A stretch of 64,000 bases of DNA from Candidatus Pseudothioglobus singularis PS1 (GTDB lineage Bacteria; Pseudomonadota; Gammaproteobacteria; PS1; Pseudothioglobaceae), in assembly GCF_001281385.1 (NCBI RefSeq), contig NZ_CP006911.1, forward strand, positions 744,001 through 808,000. The letters run 5' to 3'. Made by a program: the position numbers and the translations under genes. Every line of letters starts with the position of its first letter. The stretch's first letter is position 1. The notes beneath the pieces are model-generated. The model was not told the origin of the DNA and ran no database searches. It saw nothing but the letters and a program-made list of their open reading frames with translations. This document shows, one piece after another, positions 9,672 through 20,118 of this stretch.

Positions 9672-10694
9672 TTATTTATGCTCTTCTAATTCTCGCGTTA
9701 ATTGCGTTGAGATTTTATCTGTTATTTTAGCATGAGCCTCTAGATAGGCTTCTTTTATTGCTTGGAGAAATGAATCAATGTCTGCATTACCATGACTCTT
9801 AACAACTACACCTTTTAACCCAAGTAGGCTTGCACCATTATATTTTCCAGGATCAACTTTGGATTTAAAGTCTCTCATAACTGGCTGTGCTATTAGAGCG
9901 ACAAGTTTGGTAAAAAGGTTTTTATTGAATGACTTCTTGATGAAATAGGAGAACATTTTTGCAACTCCTTCACTTGCCTTGAGTGCAATATTTCCCTCAA
10001 AGCCATCACAGACTATGACATCTATATTTCCTTTGTAAATATCATCACCCTCAACAAATCCAATATAGTTAAGGGATGAATTTTTTAAGAGTTCTGAAGT
10101 TTCTTGACTTTTTTCATTTCCTTTTAATTCCTCAGAGCCAACATTTAAAAGTCCTACTGAAGGATTTTCTATATTTTCAGTATTTTGAACTGCTATGGAG
10201 CCCATGATTGCAAATTGAAGAAGGGTGCTAGGTCTTGAGTCAATATTGGCACCTAAGTCTAGAACATGGGTTGGTCCAGTTAGAGTCGGAACGGCTGACA
10301 TAATAGCAGGCCTATCAACCCCTTCAATAGTTTTAAGTACAAACCGTGCAATGGACATGAGTGCGCCTGTATTGCCAGCACTTACGCAAGCATCAGCATC
10401 ACCATTTTTAACTAGGTTAATAGCAATCCTCATTGAGGAGTCTTTTTTGTGTCTTAGAGCCACAGAGGGAGAATCACTCATATTGATAACCTCTGAGGCA
10501 TGAGTGACATCAATACGATCAGCAAAATTTGAATAAGAAGAATTTTTATTCAGCTCATTCTTAATCCCAGCCTCATCACCTACAAAATTGATTAAAAGAT
10601 CATCATAGGTCTTTAAGGCACTAATACCAGCATTGATAGTGACTGAAAATCCAAAATCACCACCTGAGGCATCTATTGATACCCTTATAGACAT
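9672..10694 (-). CDS. plsX: Phosphate acyltransferase PlsX
   Basis: Makes acyl-phosphate from acyl-ACP, the acyl donor for PlsY in phospholipid synthesis, as a peripheral inner-membrane enzyme. Family features: N-terminal RVSIDASGGDFG, the segment SVALRHKKDSSMRIA, NTGALMS, the conserved LDLGANID and DVIVCDGFEGNIALK. Length 340 is typical. It lies between rpmF (7 bases) and fabH (10 bases) in the conserved gene order. The asparagine-rich insert region (FNKNLFTKLVALI) is within normal family variation. Confidence 0.96.
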   Translation of the reverse strand: MSIRVSIDASGGDFGFSVTINAGISALKTYDDLLINFVGDEAGIKNELNKNSSYSNFADRIDVTHASEVINMSDSPSVALRHKKDSSMRIAINLVKNGDADACVSAGNTGALMSIARFVLKTIEGVDRPAIMSAVPTLTGPTHVLDLGANIDSRPSTLLQFAIMGSIAVQNTENIENPSVGLLNVGSEELKGNEKSQETSELLKNSSLNYIGFVEGDDIYKGNIDVIVCDGFEGNIALKASEGVAKMFSYFIKKSFNKNLFTKLVALIAQPVMRDFKSKVDPGKYNGASLLGLKGVVVKSHGNADIDSFLQAIKEAYLEAHAKITDKISTQLTRELEEHK

Positions 10695-10701
10695 GGATTG
10701 T

Positions 10702-10902
10702 TTAGGCTTCTACTTCTTCGATATCATCAGCAGCAGATTTAATTACCTGCTTCCCACGATAATATCCATCAGCGGTAATATGATGTCTAAGGTGAGTTTC
10801 GCCTGTTTCTGGATCTTCAGACAATGCAGGATTTTTTAACGCATTGTGAGAGCGACGCATCCCTCTTTTAGAAGGTGTCTTTCTGCTTTTTTGAACTGCC
10901 AT
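10702..10902 (-). CDS. rpmF: 50S ribosomal protein L32
   Basis: Small ribosomal protein of the large subunit. The N-terminus [19 protein letters not shown] and the central [18 protein letters not shown] are diagnostic. It has 66 residues, slightly longer than the E. coli protein (57) because of an acidic tail [11 protein letters not shown]. The zinc-binding cysteines of some L32 proteins are absent, as usual for gammaproteobacteria. A strong Shine-Dalgarno AAGGAG precedes the start on the minus strand, as expected for a highly expressed gene. It is 3 bases after yceD. Confidence 0.97.
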   Translation of the reverse strand: MAVQKSRKTPSKRGMRRSHNALKNPALSEDPETGETHLRHHITADGYYRGKQVIKSAADDIEEVEA

Positions 10903-10905
10903 TTT

Positions 10906-11430
10906 TTACTCCTTGCCAAAATCGGCTATTTTAATATTTTTTAGAACATCGAAAGGATTTTCATGAACCTTTTCAACCTTTATTTCTGATTCAACTTTTA
11001 AACTGCAATCAAACTTATGAGATGGTGCCATTGGAAGCGACAAAAGAAGCTCATCAGATATTAAATCCAATGTATTTATTTCTTCATCCTCTCCCAAAAC
11101 ATATACCTCGTAAACTTTATCTAGTCCTTCTGCTTGGCTTTCATATCTTACAAAGGCAAGATTAAAAAACACCTTTAAATCTAAATTTAGGGCGTCTAAG
11201 CAGCGCTGACAATCTAAAACTATCTTAGAATTAATTATCCCCTTAACGCAAGGGGTTTTTCCATTTTCTAAATGAAAAGATAAATTCACTTTTAAATTGT
11301 CTTCATTATTCCTTGCTAGATCTGAAACTCTAGGCACGTTTGCAATTTTATATTCACCGTGCAAATTAACTTCTTTTTTAGCAAAGTTAAATACTTTTAT
11401 AGTTTTTGGAAGCTGCGTACTCTTTTCCAT
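10906..11430 (-). CDS. yceD: YceD/DUF177 family protein (23S rRNA accumulation protein)
   Basis: DUF177-family protein. The E. coli and plant members are linked to 23S rRNA accumulation. The conserved element LDCQRCLDAL (Cys-x2-Cys) and the downstream ELLLSLPMAPSH are visible in a 174-residue protein. It heads the conserved cluster yceD-rpmF-plsX-fabH and lies 47 bases downstream of rlmB, so the ribosome and lipid genes are probably on one transcript. The molecular function is unproven; the assignment rests on family motif and synteny. Confidence 0.85.
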   Translation of the reverse strand: MEKSTQLPKTIKVFNFAKKEVNLHGEYKIANVPRVSDLARNNEDNLKVNLSFHLENGKTPCVKGIINSKIVLDCQRCLDALNLDLKVFFNLAFVRYESQAEGLDKVYEVYVLGEDEEINTLDLISDELLLSLPMAPSHKFDCSLKVESEIKVEKVHENPFDVLKNIKIADFGKE

Positions 11431-11477
11431 TATCTAATTTCTAAAGCCGAAAATTATACCCAAAATTTTTATGTATG

Positions 11478-12224
11478 TTAAGTGGATTCTCTTTGTCTTT
11501 TACTCTCGAAAAGAGCAATACCTGTGGCAACAGAGACGTTAAGGCTTTCAATAGTTCCAGACATAGGTATTGTAACAATTTGATCACAGTTTTCTTTAAT
11601 TAATCTTCTTATACCTTTGCCTTCTGCGCCCATTACTATCGCAGTTGCATCAGTTAAATTTACATCATAGATAGTTGATTTAGATGAACCATCTAAACCA
11701 ATAACCCATATTCCTCTTTTTTGAAACTCTTTGATTGTTCGTGATAGGTTTGTGACATGAAAAATTTTAAGGCTATTTACAGCTCCAGCGGAGGTTTTAT
11801 GAACTACCGCATTAATAGGTGCAGACCCATCTTTATTAATGACCACATAATCAACACCAGCAGCGTTAGCACTTCTTAGGCAGGCACCCAAGTTTCTTGG
11901 ATCTTGAATTGAATCTAAAACTAATATTAAAGGCTTTAATGAATTTTCACTAATAGATTTAAAAAGTAATTCTTCAGTCAGAACTGGAGGAAGTATTACC
12001 TCAGAAATAACTCCCTGATGAACTTCGCCTTTTGCAATACGATTCAAATCATTTTTATCAGTCATTGAAAATGCTATTTTCTGAATTGTTAGTATTTTGA
12101 CTAAATCACTGACTCTTTTATCTTTCCTATTATTTAGAATTGAAACTTTGATAATCAATTCAGGATTAGTTATAAGCAAGCTTTCAATGCTATGAAAGCC
12201 AAATAAATTAATAGATTTGGACAT
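11478..12224 (-). CDS. rlmB: 23S rRNA (guanosine-2'-O)-methyltransferase RlmB
   Basis: SpoU/TrmH-type SPOUT methyltransferase that modifies G2251 of 23S rRNA. The 248-residue protein has the N-terminal substrate-binding domain (NLFGFHSIESLL) and the three SPOUT motifs: LDSIQDPRNLGACLRSANAAG, VMGAEGKGIRRL and the knot-forming IPMSGTIESLNVSVATGIALFE. It lies between surA (12 bases downstream) and yceD (47 bases away). In E. coli rlmB follows rnr; here rnr is about 8 kb away in another operon. TrmH is less likely because of the RlmB-type N-terminal extension. Confidence 0.92.
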   Translation of the reverse strand: MSKSINLFGFHSIESLLITNPELIIKVSILNNRKDKRVSDLVKILTIQKIAFSMTDKNDLNRIAKGEVHQGVISEVILPPVLTEELLFKSISENSLKPLILVLDSIQDPRNLGACLRSANAAGVDYVVINKDGSAPINAVVHKTSAGAVNSLKIFHVTNLSRTIKEFQKRGIWVIGLDGSSKSTIYDVNLTDATAIVMGAEGKGIRRLIKENCDQIVTIPMSGTIESLNVSVATGIALFESKRQREST

Positions 12225-12236
12225 TAAAATTATGTT

Positions 12237-13115
12237 TTAAAGTAATTTGTCATAATAAATTTCTATATTGGCTTCTTCTCTGAGATTTGTTAGCCAATCT
12301 GAATAATACATTTCAGCATGCTCATAGATCGCTCTTTCTTTGCATTCTTTAAGTTTACTACTAATAAAACGTTCATCAACCTTTGTTGCAATTGCAAGTC
12401 CAAAATCAGTCATATAAATTTCTGAAACTTCTTTAATGCCAAGTGAATCTAGCATCTTTAGAGTTGGACCTTCGACTCTAAGCCAGTCTGTAATGCCACC
12501 ATTATAATAACTTGGATGCTGTGAGTGGAGTTTTGCAAAGGCTTCAAATGAAGCTCCTTTTTCAATATGACCTGCAAGCTTGCTCAGAAAATCTTTTATC
12601 AATAGGTTTTTTTTGGCTAAGTCAATGTTTTGATTATCTATTTCAGAAATAATTATTTGAGCAATCTTAATTTGTTTTTCATCTTTAATAACTTTCTTAT
12701 CTGGGCATAACGTAAGAATTTGCTCTTCAGAAATCTTTAACTCTTTAGTAATAAATCTTTGTAAATTTAAAATCGATAAATTCTCTAAAACTTTTTTCTC
12801 AATTGAAGAAAAATTCTCAAAACCCATTAATTCTTTCAAAGAGAGATTATTACTTTGAGCAATATTATTTAATATGTTTTCAATATCTCTCTTAGTTGGA
12901 GTTAATTTCAGTTCAGTAGCTTTTTGTATTTGAAGTTTATTGTCAATGTGATTATTAATAATCTTTATTTTTTCTTGCTTGGAGCTTGCTTTATCCAAAT
13001 GAATTATTAAAGAATTTAATGTAATAGCATTATTGTTAGCTATGGCGATTATTGTGTTTTCTGAAAAAACACTACTTGAACATATAAAAAGGAGCAGAAC
13101 TAAGATTTTTTTCAT
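12237..13115 (-). CDS. surA: SurA-like periplasmic peptidyl-prolyl isomerase (short form)
   Basis: Periplasmic chaperone and parvulin-type isomerase for outer-membrane proteins. A signal peptide is visible (MKKILVLLLFICSSSVFS), then an N-terminal chaperone helix region, one parvulin domain (IAQIIISEID onwards, with GASFEAFAKLHSQHPS and GGITDWLRVEGPT), and a C-terminal helix. It has 292 residues against 428 in E. coli and only one isomerase domain. It overlaps the end of lptD by one base (TAATG), the classic lptD-surA pair, which supports the surA call. LptD is itself a known SurA client. Confidence 0.85.
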   Translation of the reverse strand: MKKILVLLLFICSSSVFSENTIIAIANNNAITLNSLIIHLDKASSKQEKIKIINNHIDNKLQIQKATELKLTPTKRDIENILNNIAQSNNLSLKELMGFENFSSIEKKVLENLSILNLQRFITKELKISEEQILTLCPDKKVIKDEKQIKIAQIIISEIDNQNIDLAKKNLLIKDFLSKLAGHIEKGASFEAFAKLHSQHPSYYNGGITDWLRVEGPTLKMLDSLGIKEVSEIYMTDFGLAIATKVDERFISSKLKECKERAIYEHAEMYYSDWLTNLREEANIEIYYDKLL

Positions 13116-15367
13116 TATCTTAGATTAGCTGTATACCCCTGAATTTTATTTTCTATTTTATCTTTAAGAGGAGATGAAGTTGACCCTAGACCAGTTAGAA
13201 CTAGCTCCATTCCAGTGCTGTAGTTGTGGCCACCTGAGGAGTTATCTTCTTTGAAATGAGCTAATCTAAATGCCCAGCAACAGGATTCATAAGCTATTCC
13301 AGTTGTTTCAGCATTGGTTACGCCAGTAGAAGTGGTTTTATCAATACCTCCAAAGACATGAATTGAGTCAGTTAGAGGATAAGCTCCATAAAATTTTTCT
13401 GTTTCTTTTGTGCCGTCATCAATAAAACTTAAAGAAACAAATTGTCTAGAGGAAGGGCTGTAGCTAATTGTATTTTCCTTTTTAACTACTTTAGACTTAT
13501 CTGGATTGAATTGAGCTGCTGAACTAATATTGAATTTATTTAACGACATGTCAATTGAAGCGGCAATATCTGAGTATGATTTTCTTGTTTCGTAGTTAGT
13601 ATTTGATATATTACTTACTACTTCATCATCGGTATAGTAGGTTTGTGCAATTTTCAAACTTAATAAATCTTTGTCGTCTTCCAAAGCACCAACTTTACGA
13701 TAAGTTGATTCAAGACTCAATGTAATGTCATTAGCATTAGTTATTCTATCAAGACCAGTATATCTTTCTCCAGATGTAAGATCAGAAAAACTAATGATGT
13801 CATCATATTTATCAGTACTATCAAATAGTGGAATATTACCTTGTACTTTTTTTGCCCTATAGTTATAAGTAATTAATGGGCTAATTCGATGGTTAACTTG
13901 ATAACTAAAAAGGTTAGTTTCATTAATGACAGTAAAGTCAATATTCAATCCAGAGCCTAAAATAGTTCTATTAATATTTGGGCTATTTTTTAAAGAATAA
14001 TTAGTAATAGCAATATTAGCACGCGGTGTAATTTTTGGATACTGAATATTGAGTTCTCTAGAAATGCCAAATTTTCCATGAGTTCTTGTTCCTGAGTCTT
14101 TAGTGGCAGTTTCATGTGCAAAACGCGTACTAACTAAATCAACCTGTATAGGTATTTTTTGATCTGCATTAAGCGTTTTAGACATTGAACCCTCTAATGC
14201 TCTTGTATATTCTGGAGTTCCAGCATTAACAATTTGTTCATTTTCAGTTAATACTGCTAATGAAAAGTTATTCTCTTTATCTTCATAAGTATATTTTAAT
14301 GATGACTTAAGAGTTTTTAAATCAGTATCTGTTTTAGAGATTTCTCTAAAATACTTTGCATCAGATACGCGATGAAATTGAGCACTTAAATGAATATTGT
14401 CAGATAAATCCAATTCTTCAGAAAAATTGACAAGCCATCTTTTTAAACCTGTAATTTTATCTTCGGGTAAATATTTTGCTTCAATTGAATAGATAGAGTC
14501 TTGATGATCGGCAGAAATTTTTGGTGCAATGAGTTGACGGTATTTGCCTTCATAGATAAATCGTCGACTAGACATATAAGTCAGTGCAACTAATAAATCT
14601 CGATCAGGGGATAAATTGAAGTAGTAGGGAACCCGAAGACTATAAGCATCATCATTTTGACCAGGCTCGTTATAAGTTGAGTATTCTGGAGTTAAAAATC
14701 CTGAGCCACGACCAGCAAGAACCCAGCTATACTTGGGTGTATAGAATATCGGCACCCCATAAAACTTGATTGTTGCATTATCAGCAACACCTCTATTTTT
14801 TTTAAGATTTAATTCTATTTGATCTGCATCAATTTGCCAATCATTTTGATCTACTGGGCATAGGCTGTAAGTTGTGTTAGTTAATAGAACGCTGGTTGGC
14901 GTTTTTTCAATAACTTCTGTATAGCCATTTGCACCCCCAAGACCAACTGAATAATCTTGATAATTTGCGTTAGTAGCAACAGCAATAAGTTCATCATCTT
15001 TCCTTGATGAAGAGAGAGTAGCGCTAGTTATAAGATAAGATTCGTCTTGAAACCTTACATTTCCTTCAGCTAAGAGTGAGCGGTCAGCTGAAGATACTTC
15101 CACTTCATTAGCTGACAGATATAAGTTTTCTGAATTTACCTCTACATTTCCTGAAAGAAGATACTTTTCTTCAATAATTTCACTTTTGTCTGCCTCAATA
15201 TCAAGTGCACCAGTATTTTCTGAAAATTGCTCTAGCGGAAAAAGTGTCTGGTATTGAGGACAATTATCACAAACTGATTGAGTTGGAGCACAATTAAGGT
15301 TTACTCCTTCTGCATTAATACATAAATGAGCTAACATCAAAAAAACAAAAATTAAGGGCTTCTTCAT
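13115..15367 (-). CDS. lptD: LPS-assembly protein LptD
   Basis: Outer-membrane beta-barrel that, with the lipoprotein LptE, inserts lipopolysaccharide into the outer leaflet. It has a signal peptide (MKKPLIFVFLMLAHLCINA), an N-terminal OstA/LptA-like domain (ALDIEADKSEIIEEKYLLSGNVEV) and a long barrel. The disulfide cysteines that define LptD are present: CAPTQSVCDNC near the N-terminus, YSLCPVD before the barrel, and the adjacent Cys pair in YESCCWAFRL near the C-terminus. The 750 residues are close to the E. coli length (784). It heads a minus-strand operon with surA and rlmB, and hflK is divergent. Confidence 0.95.
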   Translation of the reverse strand: MKKPLIFVFLMLAHLCINAEGVNLNCAPTQSVCDNCPQYQTLFPLEQFSENTGALDIEADKSEIIEEKYLLSGNVEVNSENLYLSANEVEVSSADRSLLAEGNVRFQDESYLITSATLSSSRKDDELIAVATNANYQDYSVGLGGANGYTEVIEKTPTSVLLTNTTYSLCPVDQNDWQIDADQIELNLKKNRGVADNATIKFYGVPIFYTPKYSWVLAGRGSGFLTPEYSTYNEPGQNDDAYSLRVPYYFNLSPDRDLLVALTYMSSRRFIYEGKYRQLIAPKISADHQDSIYSIEAKYLPEDKITGLKRWLVNFSEELDLSDNIHLSAQFHRVSDAKYFREISKTDTDLKTLKSSLKYTYEDKENNFSLAVLTENEQIVNAGTPEYTRALEGSMSKTLNADQKIPIQVDLVSTRFAHETATKDSGTRTHGKFGISRELNIQYPKITPRANIAITNYSLKNSPNINRTILGSGLNIDFTVINETNLFSYQVNHRISPLITYNYRAKKVQGNIPLFDSTDKYDDIISFSDLTSGERYTGLDRITNANDITLSLESTYRKVGALEDDKDLLSLKIAQTYYTDDEVVSNISNTNYETRKSYSDIAASIDMSLNKFNISSAAQFNPDKSKVVKKENTISYSPSSRQFVSLSFIDDGTKETEKFYGAYPLTDSIHVFGGIDKTTSTGVTNAETTGIAYESCCWAFRLAHFKEDNSSGGHNYSTGMELVLTGLGSTSSPLKDKIENKIQGYTANLR

Positions 15368-15625
15368 AAAGTTAGCGTCTATTGAAAATGTTATTTTATC
15401 ATTATATATAATTCGAAACTACATGAGATTTTCAAACTTTATTGCAGTCTAAATTTATCTTTTTGAAACCTTTATTAGGTAAAATAAATTTTTGGTTTTA
15501 ATAAGAGATTAATAAATTTTTGTTTAACACATTAAAGTACTTGTTTTTTTCATCTTTGACCATATCTTTACATTAACTTAATTATTTAAGGAAACTGCGT
15601 GAATAATAATAAAAAAGGAGCCTCA
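15368..15625. promoter_or_regulatory. Divergent lptD/hflK intergenic region (258 bases)
   Basis: Very AT-rich region between the divergent lptD and hflK genes. On the minus strand a TATAAT (plus-strand 15401-15406) lies about 34 bases before the lptD start. On the plus strand a TTGACC at about 15556 could serve as a -35 for hflK, but no good -10 follows at 17 bases. No convincing hairpin, small RNA or short ORF was seen. Confidence 0.4.
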
Positions 15626-16768
15626 ATGGCTTGGAATGATAACAATAATCAAACTCCTCCTGAGCTTGATGAGGTTATTAAAGACTTTAAAAACAAATTT
15701 AATAGTGCTTTTGGCGGAAAATCTTCTGGGAGCTCATCAGGTAATTCTGGTGCTAGCAAAGCTGCAAAGGGAAGCTTTAAGTACATCATAATTCTTGCAT
15801 TTATACTTTGGATGGCAACTGGAATTTATATTGTTGATCCTGCTGAGAGAGGCGTGGTATTGCGTTTTGGTGCTTTTCAGACTTCAGCTACTCAAGGACC
15901 TCACTGGCACATTCCTTATCCAGTGGAATCGGTATACAAGATAAATGTTGAACAGATTCGTTCTGCAGAAATCGGCTTTAGAAATGTTCAAAATTCCTAC
16001 AGTGGTGGTGTAAGTTCAGAATCACTCATGCTTACCAAAGATGAAAATATGGTTGATGTTAAGTTAGCGGTCCAATATAAGGTTGCAGATGCTCAGGCAT
16101 TCTTATTTAATGTATTTCAACCTGAATTGACACTTAGTCATGTGGTTCAAAGCGTTATCAGGCAGGTTGTGGGTGACAATACAATGGATTATGTTTTAAC
16201 AACTGGACGAGAGCAGGTTGCTCAAGAAGTTAAAGTGGCTTCACAAGCCCTGTTAAACGAATACAATACTGGACTTATGATTACTGCTGTTACTATGCAG
16301 GATGCTCAGCCCCCAATTCAACTTAAAGCAGCATTTGATGACGTTGTAAAGGCAAGGGAAGATGAGCAGAGATACATAAACGAAGCGAGGGCTTATGCAA
16401 ATGATATTGTTCCTAAAGCTCGTGGTGCTAGCCAAAGACTTCTCGCAGAAGCAGAGGCTTACAAGTCTGAAGTGGTCTCAAAGTCTGAAGGTGAGGCTTA
16501 TCGCTTCAACCAAATACTCACTGAATATACGAAAGCTCCTGATGTTACTAGAGAGCGTTTATATAGAGAGACACTTGAAGATGTCTTTAGTTCTACAAAT
16601 AAAGTGATTGTTGATTCTAGTTCAAATTCAATGATGTATTTGCCAATTGATAAACTTATTAACTCTTCAAGAACACCTAAATCTTCTTCTACAGGCAATT
16701 CTTTCCAGCAAACACCATCTGGAAGCTCAAATGATCAAGGTGTTTTACGTTCAAGGGAGAATAGATAA
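15626..16768 (+). CDS. hflK: Membrane protease regulator HflK
   Basis: SPFH/prohibitin-family inner-membrane protein that forms the cage-like HflKC complex around FtsH and modulates its proteolysis. The ATG at 15626 is chosen: it gives MAWNDNNNQTPPELDE, the family N-terminus, and has AAGGAG 5 bases upstream. A GTG at 15599 is a worse choice. A Gly/Ser-rich stretch and one membrane segment (YIIILAFILWMATGIYIV) precede the SPFH domain (DPAERGVVLRFG onwards) and a long helical region ending in a Ser/Thr-rich tail. The 380 residues are normal. Its stop overlaps the hflC start (TAATG). Confidence 0.95.
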   Translation: MAWNDNNNQTPPELDEVIKDFKNKFNSAFGGKSSGSSSGNSGASKAAKGSFKYIIILAFILWMATGIYIVDPAERGVVLRFGAFQTSATQGPHWHIPYPVESVYKINVEQIRSAEIGFRNVQNSYSGGVSSESLMLTKDENMVDVKLAVQYKVADAQAFLFNVFQPELTLSHVVQSVIRQVVGDNTMDYVLTTGREQVAQEVKVASQALLNEYNTGLMITAVTMQDAQPPIQLKAAFDDVVKAREDEQRYINEARAYANDIVPKARGASQRLLAEAEAYKSEVVSKSEGEAYRFNQILTEYTKAPDVTRERLYRETLEDVFSSTNKVIVDSSSNSMMYLPIDKLINSSRTPKSSSTGNSFQQTPSGSSNDQGVLRSRENR

Positions 16769-17625
16769 TGAAAAAATTAATTATTATAGCAATTGCATTA
16801 TTGGTAATTCTTCTTTCATCGAGTCTTTATACGGTTAATGAAACTCAAGTGGCAATTAAATTGAGACTGGGTGAAATTGTCTCTGTTGAAAATAAACCTG
16901 GACTGAAGTTTAAGACACCATTTGTCAACAATGTTGTCTCGTTTGATAAACGTATTCAAACTCTAGATTCCGCAGCAGAATCATTCTTAACCGTTGAAAA
17001 GAAAAACGTTGTTGTGGATTCTTATGTGAAATGGCGTATTGTCGATACGGAGAAGTTTTATATTTCAACGGGTGGTGCAATGGCTTCAGCAAACCTAAGG
17101 CTTGCTCAAAACAACCAGGATGCACTAAGAACTGAGTTTTCAAAGCGAACTATTATTGAGGTAGTCTCAGACGAGCGTGAAGCTATTATGGCAACTGTAA
17201 AAACAAAGCTTAAAACGATCGCTGAAGATGAATTTGGTATTGAAGTTATAGACGTTCGTATTAAACGAATTGAGCTTGCTCAGGAAGTTAGAAACTCGGT
17301 CTATAGTCGAATGGAAACAGAGAGAAAAAGTATTGCTAATAAATTCCGTTCAGAGGGCGCTGAGGAGGCTGAAAAAATTCAAGCCTTTGCAGACAAGGAA
17401 AGAACAATCATCTTAGCCAACGCTTATCGTGACTCTGAAAAGATTCGTGGTGAGGGTGATGCTATCTCTGCGAGTAATTATGCAGAGGCATATAGCCAAG
17501 ATGTGGATTTCTACTCTTTCTATCGCTCACTTGAGTCTTATAAGAAATCGTTTAGTGATCAGGGAGATATCCTTGTTCTTAATCCAGATTCTGAGTTCTT
17601 CCGTTACTTCAACCCATCTAAATAA
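16768..17625 (+). CDS. hflC: Membrane protease regulator HflC
   Basis: Partner of HflK in the FtsH-modulating complex. It begins with a membrane anchor (MKKLIIIAIALLVILLSSSLYTV), followed by the SPFH domain (NETQVAIKLRLGEIV, PFVNNVVSFDKRIQTLD), then the alanine/glutamate-rich helix (FRSEGAEEAEKIQAFADKE) and the C-terminal FYSFYRSLESYKKSF with VLNPDSEFFRYF. Length 285 is close to the E. coli protein (334, which has a longer insert). Translationally coupled to hflK by a one-base overlap. Confidence 0.95.
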   Translation: MKKLIIIAIALLVILLSSSLYTVNETQVAIKLRLGEIVSVENKPGLKFKTPFVNNVVSFDKRIQTLDSAAESFLTVEKKNVVVDSYVKWRIVDTEKFYISTGGAMASANLRLAQNNQDALRTEFSKRTIIEVVSDEREAIMATVKTKLKTIAEDEFGIEVIDVRIKRIELAQEVRNSVYSRMETERKSIANKFRSEGAEEAEKIQAFADKERTIILANAYRDSEKIRGEGDAISASNYAEAYSQDVDFYSFYRSLESYKKSFSDQGDILVLNPDSEFFRYFNPSK

Positions 17626-17633
17626 TTCGGGCT

Positions 17634-20079
<2,446 letters not shown>

Positions 20080-20118
20080 TCTTCAAATATCCTAAGCTTG
20101 CTTTATACTTAGCACATT

